Of a DNA stretch of 64,000 nucleotides, positions 32,208-44,400 are shown piece by piece (the stretch's first letter is position 1; each line of letters opens with the position of its first letter). The DNA is taken from the NCBI GenBank assembly GCA_963682025.1, contig OY821518.1, positions 13,846,100 through 13,910,099 on the forward strand, in the 5' to 3' direction. The translations under genes were made by a program, and so were the position numbers. The stretch comes from Cordilura impudica (taxonomy: Eukaryota; Arthropoda; Insecta; Diptera; Scathophagidae). The notes under the pieces were generated by a model that made no database searches, was not told where the DNA came from, and saw only the letters and a list, made by a program, of their open reading frames with translations.

Positions 32208-32860
32208 GATTAGAAATTTCGCGTAGAATTCGTGATTTTGGAACAGAAGAAGAGTTTTTCGATTTTGTCAATTCGGTTGCGTGGTCGGAAAGTGAAGATG
32301 ATGGTCATTTTTCTTCTGACGACAGTGATTATGAATCAGATTTCGATTTTGATGCTACTTTCCGTAATGAAAATTTTGAAGACGGAAGCAAATGGACATC
32401 TACATGGTGAAAACGAAGCGATGGAAGTAGCAGATGTTCAGAATAATGCAGTAGTCTATGTAAGCTATGTCGAAATGGGTAATGCCGGACAATTCAATTA
32501 TTGAAACAGACACTGAAACAAATCAAGGTAAAAAATAACAGCAATATTATTAGCTTTTATTCCTCTTATAGGCGTTGCAGAAGACTCAGTTATTGTTGGT
32601 GGTCAATCCCGACGGAGAGAATATGCGACAATGTTTGAAGGCGTTTCGATTGATAAAGATTCTAATGTTTTTAAAACACCATGGTGGCGTAAAAGAAATC
32701 TTCAATTGTATTCTGAAAAAGATGTGTTAAATTTTGAGCTGATGGCGCTTTGTCACCGGAAATATTAGGGTGTAACACAGATCGCCTCCATGAACTCATT
32801 GTTTGCAGGTGCACCCTGGGTAACGCTAACTGATCTATAACTTCTGGCTGCCAAACTATC
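32208..32860 (+). pseudogene. unassigned acidic coding relic with a possible intron
   Basis: Reading forward: FGTEEEFFDFVNSVAWSESE, then a Ser/Asp run (32307-32345) and FDFDATFRNENFEDGSKW, followed by a frame change to HGENEAMEVADVQ and IIETDTETNQG. A GTAAAAAATAAC donor (32528) and a TCTTATAG acceptor (32571) would join to VAEDSVIVGGQSRRREYA and TPWWRKRNLQLYS (to about 32765). The codon flow looks like degraded coding sequence with an acidic N-terminus, as in some transposase N-termini, but I recognise no family. The intron would be only 44 nt, so this may be coincidence. Confidence 0.4.
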
Positions 32861-32903
32861 AGAATATTATCCTGATCTCCTGGTAAATTCAAAAACAAGT
32901 GAA

Positions 32904-33282
32904 TCTATAATATTAATAGGCTAGATGAATTCTTGTGACCGATGTTTTGTTCTACCGTGTTATCCCGATTTTGACCAAGCGTATATTATTTGAAAGGTAT
33001 TTCTTTTTAGCTGATTTGCATATTTACAGATTTTTAAATTTTTCTTTTATTTTGAGAAAATTGCATTTAAAGTTGCTACTAACACATATATAAAATTATA
33101 CAATACGATGTGTGTTTTATTAAATTTGTTAATGTGTTTGTAATAAAAATGAGTTTGTTTTTTGTTTTTGTTCATTTGCGAATTGCCTATAATTGATTAG
33201 CATACCTTTAGGGTCTTTATTTAATGAAAAAATAAAATTTCCTAGAATTTGCACTCCAATTTCGAGGGCTGGAATCCGTAAA
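32904..33282 (+). mobile_element. Helitron-like repeat, family H, copy C
   Basis: Starts TCTATAATATTAATAGGC preceded by A (32903), then TTCTTGTGACCGATG. It ends with the hairpin region CACTCCAATTTCGAGGGC (one arm mutated) and GGAATCCG. The final CTAG is lost. Non-coding. Confidence 0.75.
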
Positions 33283-33341
33283 TATAAATATATAAGAAAA
33301 ATCAAATTACAGCACAGAGCAAATATATAATACAGCCTAAA

Positions 33342-33872
33342 ATGAATCGAACCAACACTTCCAACAGCTTCTTGACAAAGAAAATCGGTCCGTCGATTCG
33401 ATTATTACAGCTTAATATTGAAAGTATGAGCAAATCAAAATGCGAGTACCTTGCCCGTCTTCTTAATAACGAAGGTATTGAAGTCGTATTTATTCAGGAA
33501 ACACATATTCCTTCTGAGGAGCATACAAAAGATGCTGCTACTTTTCACTCCGGCCGCTGGCGAAGAGGATATAATCCCGATCTGACCTTTGTAAGTCTTA
33601 AAGAGAACCACTCTCCCATTCCAATTTATCGTAAAATACTTGACGGCTTTCCAAACAGCCATCATCGTCCAGTATTCCTAGAAACTGGCATCCAAATCCC
33701 TCTAGTCGAATCTGCTTCGATGCCGCCGCGTGACATTCGCCTAGATAACGTTGGGCATTTACCCGAAAATGTCAAAGAAGGCAAACAGCGATGGCAAAAA
33801 TCCAGAATGTACTTCCCAAACAAAAGTTCGATGCCAAAAATGTGGTATACATTTGTGTTTTTGTTTTGCTGA
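33342..33872 (+). pseudogene. LINE endonuclease N-terminus, internally deleted
   Basis: The open frame starts MNRTNTSNSF. IRLLQLNIESMSKSKCEYLA and VVFIQETHIPSEEH are the first two motifs of an APE-type endonuclease (Asn, then the metal-binding Glu in QETH). After TFHSGRW it jumps to GYNPDLTFVS and FPNSHHRPVFLETGIQIP, which match the end of the endonuclease (the SHHRPV His block). About 100 residues between the two halves are deleted, so the nuclease would be inactive. The frame runs on without an RT. The family is probably the same RTE-like group as the LINE at 50695-58137, but this is uncertain. Confidence 0.7.
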
Positions 33873-34090
33873 GTTTCACCAAAACTAAATGACATTGCTG
33901 ATATTTTAATGTTATTAATTCTTTATTTTTTTTGTAACTTTTTTGAATTTTCTGAATAAAATATGTTGATTTTTGTAAAAGAAAGTTTCTTTGATGGAAA
34001 ATATACCTTTAAAATTTTTGATCTCCTGAGCCTAATGGTTGCGCAAAGAACCAACCAGGTTTTCCTTGTTCGGCTCAGGTAAATAAAACC
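33873..34090. other. spacer between LINE relics
   Basis: AT-rich, with a short SPEPNGCAKNQPGF-like reading at about 34020-34065 that I cannot place. Confidence 0.4.
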
Positions 34091-36285
34091 TATGAACAAA
34101 GTCGTAGAACAAAAGGAAAGCCAGCTTAACTTTTTAGAACAAAATCTTGGGGAAGTCTTCGTCAAATCTGTACCTGTGAAAACAATAATGGTAAACTATA
34201 ACAGAAAACCATGGTTCAGCATTGATATAGAAGCCGCGATTGGTCAGATGGATTTGATTTTCAGCCGATGGAAACGTTTTAAAACAGATGAGTGACACGA
34301 AGAATATTGTAATGCATGAAGAGAGGTAAACAGGAAGATAAAATGTGCAAAACCTACATACTATTCTAGTATTTTTAGTCAGCTGTTGGATCCAAGAAAA
34401 CTTGGAAAGGCATAAGAAATTGGTATTGGAAAGACTAAGAGATTAGATTTGTCTGACATTGATCTACAAAATCTCATTGAACAATTTACTAATCATCCTA
34501 GTATTTCTTTAAACGTAAATTTCTATAATCAGACTAATGTGATGAATGGAAATGAAGTCATTCTGAAGTTGTTAATCACTCAGATATACTATCCAGCTGT
34601 ATTGCCGTTAAATCAAATGCTGTAAGCTTCGATAATATTCACCCAAGATTTTTGAAAGCAGTCCTCCCTATAATGCTACCTTATATAACATTAATTTTCA
34701 ACACAATATTAAAAAAAAGTACATTTCCTGCTAACTGGAAATATGCAAAAATAATACCTACGCCGAAAGAAATAGTGAATTTCGGCCAATCGCTATACTG
34801 CCACACTTATCAAAATTTTTGGAGAAGATATTAGATCATCAATTATATCGGTACATTCATGATAATGGCTTCCTTACTAGTAGGCAGTCAGGCTTTCGTC
34901 CAAAACATAGCTGCATAACTGTTCTTATTGACGTATCTGAAGAATTGCGTGAAAATTTGGATAAAGGTGACATGTCGTTTCTAGTTCTCCTAGATACTCT
35001 ACGTCAACCATAACGTTTTTACTATGAAATTGAGAAAAATGTTTAATTTCTCACTGTCATCAACACGTCTAATATCTTCATATCTATCGGATCGTCATCA
35101 ATCCGTATTTGTTAATAATATAAGATCGCGCCCATTATCTGTAGCAAAAGGTGTATCTTAAGCACCTATTCCTGGTCCCCTCCTAAATGATTTAACTACC
35201 CAATTATCATACTGTGATGTACATATCTATGCTAATTACGTTCAAGTCTACATTAGTAGTAATGCAAAGCAAATTGATGATTGTGTGTATGAACTTAATG
35301 AAGATCTTAACCGAATTCACATATGGGCAAATGCAAATGGTCTCGGAATCAGCAATTATTCTCAACAATGAAAAAATTTAACGATTTCTTGTGACCGATG
35401 TAAGTTTCACAGTTTTACCCCGATTTTGACAAAAAATTTATCATTTGAAAGGTATTTCTTTTTAGCTGTTACCCAGATTTACAGATTTTCATCGTCTGGA
35501 ATATTTTTTTGGAATTATGATCGTTTAAAGTTGATACTAACACATACATAAAATTATTCAATGCCATGTGTGTGTTTATTAAATTTGTTAATGTGTTTGT
35601 GTTATTGTGTTGAGTTTGTTTTCTTCATTTAAAATGAGTTGAATTGTGCAGCATATCTTTAGGGTCTTTATTAAATGAAAAAATAAAATTTCCTAGAATA
35701 TGCAGTCAAATCTCGAGTGCTGGAATCTGCTAGTATTTAGTAATACTCTTACCTGGTCAGACCATAAAATGCTACTGCAGGAAAATTTTACTCTATGTTG
35801 CGAACCTTATGCAAAACACAATAATTCACGCCACTTAAAATTCGTTTACTACTAGCAAAAACGTATTTAATGCCCACTCTTTTATATGGATGTGAAATTT
35901 TTGCAAAAACTGATGCTATAAGCTATAATAAGCTAAATGTTGCCTACAATGCTGTTGTAAAATATGTTTATGGTATGGATAAATATGACCTGTGTCATCA
36001 ATTGCGAAAAACTTGTTTGGTGTTATGTTTGCTGACTTGTTACAAATACGAACTCTAGTTCTCCTCAACAAAATTTTATATACTCATGAACCTTCGTATC
36101 TCTACAACAGAATAACGTTTTCGCTATCACATAGGAATAATGATTTGACTCCAATTATACATCGAACTTCAAAGTGTGAATGGCATTTTTATATCCATTC
36201 TATACGTCTTTGGAACTCTCTACCTCCGAACTCACAATTTATAAGCAATGCCATGCATTTTAAAAGGTCAATTTTTGATTTTTAG
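34091..36285 (+). pseudogene. Jockey/CR1-type LINE ORF2 relic, split by a Helitron-like copy
   Basis: Blocks across frames: NYNRKPWFSIDIEAAI (34196-34244), SQLLDPRKLGKA, HPSISLNVNF, and then RT palm motifs LPIMLPYITLIFNTILKKST...NWKYAKIIPTPK (34660-34770), YLPHLSKFLEKIL-like sequence and LTSRQSGFRPKHSC (34874-34915). VKTIM and GDMSFLVLLD follow, and GVSxGPLL-like and YADD-equivalent positions are degraded. The Helitron-like copy sits at 35387-35733. The end continues as PTLLYGCEIFAKTD (35872-35913) and NDLTPIIHRT...FYIHSIRLWNSLPP (36140-36230), the typical C-terminus with an SLPP motif. Multiple stops. Confidence 0.75.
35387..35733 (+). mobile_element. Helitron-like repeat, family H, copy D
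   Basis: 347 bp within the LINE relic. TCTTGTGACCGATG is at its 5' end (the outer TCTATAATATTAAT block is absent, so it is 5' truncated or a subfamily). CTCGAGTGC, TGGAATCTG and CTAG (35730-35733) form the 3' end, followed by T. Confidence 0.78.
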
Positions 36286-36289
36286 AGTC

Positions 36290-38637
36290 GTGCATAAACA
36301 TGTTATGTTTTTTGTTGTTTAAATTTAATTAATTTAATTTTTGATTTGTTAATTTAATTTTTCCCCATTTTTAATTGTTGTATAACTATGATTCAATATT
36401 GATTTCACTTAAACCTATTTTATTGTTTTTTTTTTATATATTGATTTTAAATTTTACTTGTAAATGTTTTAACATTATTGCTTATTACTATTATTCCTCC
36501 TTTACTCTAATCATAAGACTATAAATCTTGTTTATAGGAAATCAAATTAAATAAATAGATAAAAGGTGTACGGAAACGCGAGTTTTATAACATTAATTTT
36601 TTTCAGCTCAAAAAAAGTCAGGCTATTAAGGGTTAAACCAACTAAAATTTGGTTAATAGAACTGAAACTTTAATTTTAAACCATATGTTGGGCTATGATA
36701 ACCAAATAATTCAGCTGCTGCAACTATTTATCACGGTTGGCAACAAATTCGGCTGTCACAATAATCTCGGTTTTTGCACAAATCACGAGTTCACACAAAG
36801 CAAAAATTCGCCAACCGAAGTATTCTAATGTTTAACAACTGAATTTTCGATTGTATCAACAGTTAAACACTTAACTGTGATAAAATGTTTACTGTTAAGG
36901 CGATAGAATTGTAATAGCAATCAACATAAAATTCGATTATTAACTTCATCGCAATACGTTTGACAATAAATTTGGTAGCCCCAACGAATCTGTGTTCTGT
37001 GTGTATCTACTTAAATGTGTATAAACCTGAATTGATTTAGCTATTACATATTTTAATTCCACATCATCAAAAAGTAATGCCGCACCGCTAACTACTATTC
37101 CCAGCTTAAAGAAAAAAATTGAAATATATTTATGTCTCCAGGTATACTCGTACATATTTTCCATGTCTTTTTTCGCCATGTTAAGTGATGAAGCATTTAT
37201 TGCGACAACAGACACAGCAATGCAACAAATTGTAGCATTCCATTTGGTGACTACTTTACACATCCTTTTGTTGCCTTGCATCTCCCTCTCTCTCTCTCTT
37301 GGCTGTCTCTGTCTTATGGTTCAGCATTAATCTAATGATAACTTTCAAAGTTATTAATTTATAATTAAGTTTTATATTGTCCTCCGCACAAGGAATGAAA
37401 CGATGTGAAGGGACTAAGGAAAATTAAGATGAGTATAAATTCTGTATGTTGCCTATGAAATGTTGTCATTGTTGTTGTTGTTGTTGTTGTAGCGGTTGTT
37501 GATGATGATGGTGGTGACGCTGACTAAATACGCTAATCCGCATGTTGTCAACTTCATTAGCCGATAAACATTAAATTGTTGGGATCTTATATTCCAAATA
37601 TAACAACAACAACAACAACAACAAAAATGAAGCACAACAAAAGTGGTAGAGAGAATATATTTTTGTAAGTAGTAGTTGTAGTTATTGTTGTCGATGTTGT
37701 GGCTGTTACTGTTACTGTTGCCATTTGCCATGTGTTTATGATGGCGTTGTTGTTTTTTTTTTTTTGCGTCCAACGATCGAACATCGAAATAGCTATATAC
37801 GAGTACCGGCATCTATTTGATGTTGAACGAAAAATTGGTGCCATTTCAGTTTTTAGTGGTCATAAAGTATATAACGACTGCCTGTTGCTGGTTATTAGCC
37901 ATTACCCCCAAAAGCAACAGCATCAAATTGTTAAAGCTTGTATGCTGCAAAGTAGGTGGACGAAGCATAAACCGAAACACTTATACAAAGCCAAAAAAAT
38001 GTACGTGGGTTTTTTGTTTTTGTTTTTTTACTTTTCTTAAAACATCAACTCATGGATTGCTACTGAATGTGTTAGGATTTCTCACCATTTTATACAACAT
38101 TAAAATCCTTTATGTGTATGTTTAGGTCGATGGTGATTTGACAAGTGTGGGGATTGTGGTATGAAGTTGCTGGCTGATTCGAGTTGAGCATCATCTTCAT
38201 CATTATTATCATCATCGGTAGTTTTATGCATAAAGTGGCGGCAAATAATCGTTTATGTGTATGTGCGATTGTGAATTTGGTTTGGTTTTGCATTTATTTT
38301 GATTCCATTGAAAGTAGTAATCAAGTGTGTAACTCGATATGTTTTTATTTAATCCTGTCTCGTAATTTATTTAACAACACAAGCGCACTAAAGAAATTAA
38401 GGGAAGTAATTCGTCTTAACCCATAGAAATGTTTTATTTTTTTTTTTAGACATTTTAGAAAATGCGCAAAGATTGAAATTTTCACTGTAAATATAATTCA
38501 TTTCAATAAAATAGGTGGTCCTTATTATCAGAACTGAGCCGTTTGTTTTGTAATTTTTTCAGTTAACTATAAAATATAATTAAAATTTTTTTTCTTTTAT
38601 TTATTTATTTGCTTTCCTGTACAACAAGAATATATAA
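36290..38637. other. gene-less stretch with trinucleotide runs
   Basis: 2.3 kb, no recognised gene. It holds (TTG)n at 37467-37500, (CAA)n at 37602-37625 and a GTT/GTC-rich stretch at 37675-37720. Frames at 37453-37844 are translations of these runs. (CT)n lies at 37282-37300. This is the best candidate for unique host DNA in the window. Confidence 0.55.
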
Positions 38638-39010
38638 TCGATAATATTAATAGGCTAGTCGATTTTTGTGACTGATGTTTTGTTCTACCGTTTTATCCCG
38701 ATTTTGACCAAGCGTATATTATTTGAAAGGTATTTCTTTTTAGCTATTCACCAGATTTAAAGATTTTTAAATTTTTTTCCTTTATTTTGATTAAATTGTA
38801 TTTAAAGGTGCTACTAACACTAACACATACATAAAATTATACATATGCTATGTGTGTTTTATTAAATTTGTTAATGTGTTTGTTAATGATTTTGTTATCT
38901 TCATTCACAATAATAATAAACCGTAAAAGTGTTGGTTTGTGAATTGGCTAAGTTGAAAAATAAAGCTGCCTTGAAATTGCAATCGAATTTCGAGCGCTCG
39001 AATCTGCTAG
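38638..39010 (+). mobile_element. Helitron-like repeat, family H, copy E (complete)
   Basis: 373 bp. It starts TCGATAATATTAATAGGC preceded by A (38637), and ends with the CGAATTTCGAG hairpin core, GCTCGAATCTG and CTAG (39007-39010), followed by T. Copy F begins at the very next base. Confidence 0.82.
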
Positions 39011-39435
39011 TATAATATTAATATACAGGCATTTCATTTGACCGGTGTAAGTTTATCAGTTTTAATCCTATGTTGACCAAACATGCCTCAATTGAAAGGA
39101 ATTTCTTTTTAGCTTTCCACCAGATTTACAGATTTTTAAATTATAATTTTTTTTTGTATATATATATACAATTCTCTGTGTTTGTTTATTAATTTTGTTA
39201 ATGTGTTTGCCAAAAGCCCTGTTGAATTAAAAAATAATTTTGGACAAAACCAATAACGACAATAACGACAAAAATAATTTTGGACATAAACGAATAACGA
39301 CAATAAAAAGTGTTGAATTGTGAATTGACTAAAATAGATTAGCATACCTTTAGAGTCGTTTAAAATAATTTATTAAATGGAAAAATAAAATTTTCTAGAA
39401 ATTGCACTCGAATTTCGAGGGCTGGGATCTGCTGG
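39011..39435 (+). mobile_element. Helitron-like repeat, family H, copy F, head to tail with E
   Basis: Begins TATAATATTAAT right after the CTAG of copy E (the TC is missing), continues CATTTGACCGGTG, and ends GCACTCGAATTTCGAGGGC, TGGGATCTG and CTGG (CTAG with one change), followed by T. A short internal expansion (AATAACGACAATAA units, 39253-39307) makes it longer than the other copies. Confidence 0.75.
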
Positions 39436-39894
39436 TTTTTATAATTACAGTAGTGGACTGATTATGCTAAGGCATGGCAAGTGGTAGTTATAATTTGTTC
39501 TTATATAATGTATTACATATCTAGTAGCAAAAATACAAAAAAAAAATTTAAGAAAAGTGTTAAAGAAAAATGTTAAAGAATAACCCAGAAAACAATACAA
39601 GATTAAAAAAAAAAAAATTTTATAAGTATATTTAATTAATTAATAAAATTATGCAAAATATTTAAAAACGATTTTTTTTTTAAATTTGAAGCGTTGCTGT
39701 TTAGTTGTGGAGATTGTGGAGGCATATGCCATTCAGATAACAGATGACGAGGTAGAATGAATTTATTTTCCCGCTTGAATCTGGCAAACCGGAGCGTTTC
39801 GTAAAGGTAAGTGGCATTGCGGTGAAAATTATTTTATGAAGAAACAAAAGAACTATAATCATTACAAAACGTTTTGGCTAGAAGTATTCTTATA
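39436..39894. other. spacer
   Basis: AT-rich, nothing recognised. It ends at TA 39893-39894. Confidence 0.55.
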
Positions 39895-41198
39895 AAGGGT
39901 GTCCCAACAAGAACGCAATTTTTAAATCTGGCAACATTCGAAGTGTCATTGTTTGACATTTGAACAATTGTTATTGTTTGCTAGTAGAAGGTACGAGGTT
40001 AGTAAAAATGGAGCGCTACACGAATGAACAACGCATTCTCATTGTGAAATTGTTTTACCAAAATGGTGAAAGTTTTGCGGCTACAGTTCGCAAATTGCGA
40101 TCAATTTGGGGTCACAATAATGCTCCAAAAGAGTCAACTGTAAAGAGATTAATGGATAAATTTGCCGAAACTGGGTCTGTTAGTGATGTAAAGAAAACAA
40201 CGCGCCATCGACCAGGTCGATCGACCGAAAATATCGCAGCTGTACGTGATGATGTCGCTCAAACTCCATCCACCTCAATTCGACACCGATCTCAGCAAAT
40301 TGGTGTCTCCAAATCCACTATGCAGCGAATTTTGACGAAAGATTTGCATCTTCATGCATACAAAGTTCAATTGACTCAGGAACTGAAGCCAGCTGACAAT
40401 GGACGAAGGGAGTTCGTTAATTGGGTATTGGAGAGACAACATGAAAATGCTGATTTTGCCGCTAAAATCATCTTCAGTGACGAGGCCCATTTCCATCTTG
40501 ATGGCTTCGTCAATAGGCAGAATTGTCGCATTTGGGGTGAGGAAAATCCTCGAGTGATTCACGAGAAGCAAATGCATCCTCAACGTGTCACTGCGTGGTG
40601 TGGTTTTTGGGCTGGAGGAATCATTGGACCTTTTTTTTTTTTATGAAAATGAGGCAGGTCAAGCGCAAACAATCAATGGTGTTCGGTATCGTGAAATGAT
40701 AACCAGTTTTTTCCTGCCTCGAATTGAAGAAATGAATGTGGAGGGCATGTGGTTCCAACAAGACGGCGCCACATGTCATACAGCCAGAGAAATAATTCAA
40801 TTGCTGCATCAGTCATTTCCCGGTCGTGTTATTTCGCGTTTTGGAGATCAGAATTGGCCGCCTAGATCGTGCGATTTAACACCATGAGATTTTTTTCTTT
40901 GGGGTTTTTTGAAGTCGATGGTTTACGCGAATAAGCCGACGACGACTCAAGCCTTAAAAGGGGAAATTGGACGCTGCATTAATGAAATACGGCAGCATTT
41001 ATGCAAAACGGTCATTGAAAATTTCATTAAAAGATTGCGTGCATGCCAGCAAAGCCGTGGCGGCCATCTGCACGATATATTGTTCCATACATAACCTCAT
41101 TCTGTCTACTTTACGATATAATAAAGTTTCACGATTTTTATTTAAATATCTGTGTTTTATTTAAAATTTAAAAATTGCGTTCTTGTTGGGACACCCTT
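39895..41198 (+). mobile_element. rosa-type DD41D transposon, best preserved copy
   Basis: 1304 bp with near-perfect inverted repeats of about 30 bp (tips AAGGGTGTCCCAACAAGAAC on both ends) and TA on both sides (39893-39894, 41199-41200). It holds a single transposase gene with only two visible lesions. The tips resemble those of the decayed element at 16310-17462 (CAGGGTG(C/T)) more than the AAGGGTTTTTCAA tips of copies 13954 and 59818, so at least two related lineages are present. Confidence 0.93.
40008..41094 (+). pseudogene. DD41D transposase, one frameshift and one stop
   Basis: I take the start at MERYTNEQRI (40008), aligned with sister copies, rather than the upstream in-frame ATG at 39960. 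Order: first HTH (YTNEQRILIVKLFYQNGE...STVKRLMDKF), linker TRHRPGRS, second HTH (RHRSQQIGVSKSTMQRILTK), LTQELKPAD, first Asp FSDEAHFHLDG (40478-40510), WCGFWAGGIIGP, and then a poly-T run (40629-40642) that shifts the frame. Then VNGVRYREM, second Asp FQQDGATCHTA (40752-40784), ISRFGDQNWPPRSCDLTP followed by TGA in place of the residue before DFFLWG, third Asp (40889), VYANKP, and RGGHLHDILFHT* at the end. Length about 350 residues. It might have been active recently. Confidence 0.92.
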
Positions 41199-41409
41199 TA
41201 TTTAAGGGAGTGAAAGACCTAGTGTGTCATAGAGTTCTAAGATTCACGTAGGTCTCAACAATAGTCGTATTAATGTGGTTCGACCAAATTAGAACAAAAT
41301 CAATTCTCTTGCCGTTGGTAACAATATCATTCCCAATCTCTGGATTTGCATTTCACGTACATATTTCCAGACGTTTCGACTTGCTAGGACTAATGAATAA
41401 ACCAGAGCC

Positions 41410-41482
41410 TACGGTCAAGCTGGAGTACTCGAGCTACTCGAGTAGTAAATGAGCTACTCGAGCTGAACGAGTAGCTCGAGTA
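41410..41482. repeat. CTCGAG-rich imperfect palindrome
   Basis: Multiple CTCGAG hexamers and GAGCTACTCGAG/CTCGAGTAGCTC arms within 70 bp can fold into a long hairpin (arms about 41424-41442 and 41460-41480). It lies at the left edge of the satellite region, whose units also carry CTACTCGA. Confidence 0.65.
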
Positions 41483-41489
41483 TTAAAAA

Positions 41490-44400
41490 TTTTAAAATTT
41501 AATGTTTGAAAGCATGTAAAACGATAAATATAAGTATATCAAATGTATACTTTTCAGAATCGTACAAGTACCAAGAATATCGTCTTTAAATTTCACTTGA
41601 ATCGGACTGTCGTAGGCAAACTACTGCTCGAAAAACTCGACTGCTCGAAAATATGTACTTCACAGAAGTTTGACTTCATTTAAAAAAGAATTTTCTCAAA
41701 ATACATGGTATGATTTTACATATTTTGAAATCAATTATATTGATAGATTACCCTCCTGTAATATTAAAACATTCTGATAAAAACTATGGAGTAGGATAAT
41801 TACTACTCGAAAAAGATCATCCACTTTCCACTCAAATGTATGAAAATGTGACCTTCGTATATGTTTGATACCTACTTACAAAAAATTTTTTTAAGCACTC
41901 TTGGAAGATATTCTTAGTATTTTAATCTGAATATATGTAGAGACTATGTTTTCAAAATTTCAAAGCATTTCAACAAAAATGATGGCGTGTGGGAACAACT
42001 GCTCGAAAAAGATCGGAAATATTGCAAAAAGCGTAAAAAATTAATTTTTTTTTAAATTTTTTTACTGTTTGTAATTGACTATATTCATAGATTTCTCATA
42101 AAAAATTTTAAACCATTCCGACCAAAATTGTGGCGTCGGTTTAGCACTACTCGACTGATATGGGCACTTTCTATACAAATTTGTGAAAATATGCTCTTGT
42201 TTGAAATTTGATGATATTTTCCAGAAAATTTTCCAAAATGGCGAACAAAAAATTATATTCATTAGAGCTATATAAATAGAACACTTCCTTCAAGTTTCAA
42301 AGCATTCCGCCAAAACTTGAAGCTTGGAGGAACTGCTACTCGACAAAATGCAGAAACTAAAAAAAAAAAAATTCAAAAAAAAAATTTTTTTTTTTTACAA
42401 ATTTTTCCAAAAAAAAAATTTTTTTTACAAATTTTTTTCCAAAATTTTTTTTAAAAATTTTTTCAAAAAAAAAAAATTTTTTTTTCACTGCCCGTAATTG
42501 ACCATATTCCAAAAAAAATTTGTTTAAAAAAAAATTGTTTTTAAATTGACCCTATTCCAAAAAAAAATTTGTTTTTCAAAAAAAAAAATTTTTTTTTCAC
42601 TGCCCGATTGACCCTATTCCAAAAAAATATTTGCTTTTCAAAAAAAAAAATTTTTTTTTCACTGCCCGTAATTGACCCTCTTCCAAGAAAAAATTTGTTT
42701 TTCAAAAAAAAAATTTTTTTTTTTTGTTTTAAAAAATTTTCCAAATTTTTCCCAAAAAAAAAAAATTTTTTTTCACTGCCCGTAATTGACCTTATTCACA
42801 GATGACTCATATAAAAAATTAAGTCATTCCGATTTCACTGCCCGTAATTGACTCTATTCCAAAAAAAAAATTTTTTTTTTGAAAAACAAAAAAACAAAAA
42901 CTGCCCGATTGACCCTATTCCAAAAAATTTTTGTTTTTCAAAAAGAAATTTTTTTTCACTGCCCGTAATTTTTTTTTGAAAAACAAATTTTCAAATTTTT
43001 CCCAAAAAAATTTTTTTTTTTTGTTTTAAAAAATTTTCCAAATTTTTCCCAAAAAAAAAAAATTTTTTTTCACTGCCCGTAATTGACCCTATTCACAGAT
43101 GACTCATATAAAAAATTAAGTCATTCCGATTAAAATTGTGCTCTGGGCGAACAACTACTCGAAAACAACTACTATACAAATGTGTGAAAATTTGCTCTTA
43201 TTTCAAGTTTGATGTAACTTAAGAAAAAAAATTTCCATCATAATTAACTAAAATTTTGTACGTTTTGTTGTTGCAAATATATCGAAATAATCTTCTTAAA
43301 ATTTCAAAGTATTCCGACAATAATTATGCTGTTGGCGAACTACTACTCCAAAAGGCTCGACCACTTTCCATACAAATATATGAAAATACTCACTTCATGC
43401 AAGTTTGACAACGATTTACAAAAAATATTTGAGGCATACATGGTACAAATTTATGCTTTTTAAAGTTGGAAATATGAGTTTAACTATTACGTACACCAAG
43501 TTTCAAAATATTCTGGCCAAAATTGTGGCTCGGACGAACTAATTCTCGAAAAAGATCAGATTATTCCCATACAAAAATGTGAAAATTTGCTCTAATTTCA
43601 TGTTTGAGATAATTGTACAGAAAATTTTTCACAATGACTTAGAGTTATATTTTTTAGAGTTGAAAATATAAGGCGAGTATTTCTTTTAAATTTCAAACGT
43701 TTCCGACAATAATTGTGGGGTGGACGAACTACCACTCGAAAAAGCTCGACCACTATCCATACAAATGTATGAAACCTTGCACTCTATGGAAGTTTGACAT
43801 AATTTTAAAAGATATTTTCCAAAAATACCTGGAAAAATTAATATATATTGTAGTCTCTCATATCAACAGATTATTTTCCTAAAATATTGGAGTACTCCGA
43901 TGAAACGTGTGGGTTGGGCGAATAAATATACAAAATATCAGTAATGAAAAAACAAAAATTTAAAAAAAAATTTGTTTATAATTTTTTTTCAACAATTTTA
44001 ACTGACTATATCCTTATATAACTAATTTAAATTTTTAAGCCATTCAGACTAATATTGTGCTATTGGCAACGTACTATTCGAAAAATATCAGCAGGTATCC
44101 ACACAAATGTATGTAAAAATGCACTTCATGCAAGTTTGAGATGGATTTACAAAAAAAAATATTTAAGGCACTCATGGTACAAGTTTATACACTATAAAAT
44201 TGCAAATAAGAGAAAATTACGTATTTAAAATTTCAAATACTTTCCGTAATAATTGTGCTGTTAACGAATTACTACTCGAAAAATATCAGCCTGTTTCCAT
44301 ACCTATATACGAAAAATGCACTCCAAACAAGTTTAACATCCATTTGCAGAAAATATTCAAGGAACAGATGGTATATATTTATACATTATAAAATTGGAAA

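Noticed and set aside
36946..37281. Minus-strand frame of 111 codons as a host exon
   Set aside because: No recognisable domain, no convincing splice context and hydrophobic low-information content; kept as non-coding.
37453..37844. Open frames over the (GTT)n/(CAA)n runs as a Gln/Asn-rich protein
   Set aside because: Low-complexity translations in several frames; no start context or exon structure supports a gene.
42541..42805. Phe/Lys-rich open frames on both strands
   Set aside because: Artefacts of alternating A and T runs within the satellite expansion.
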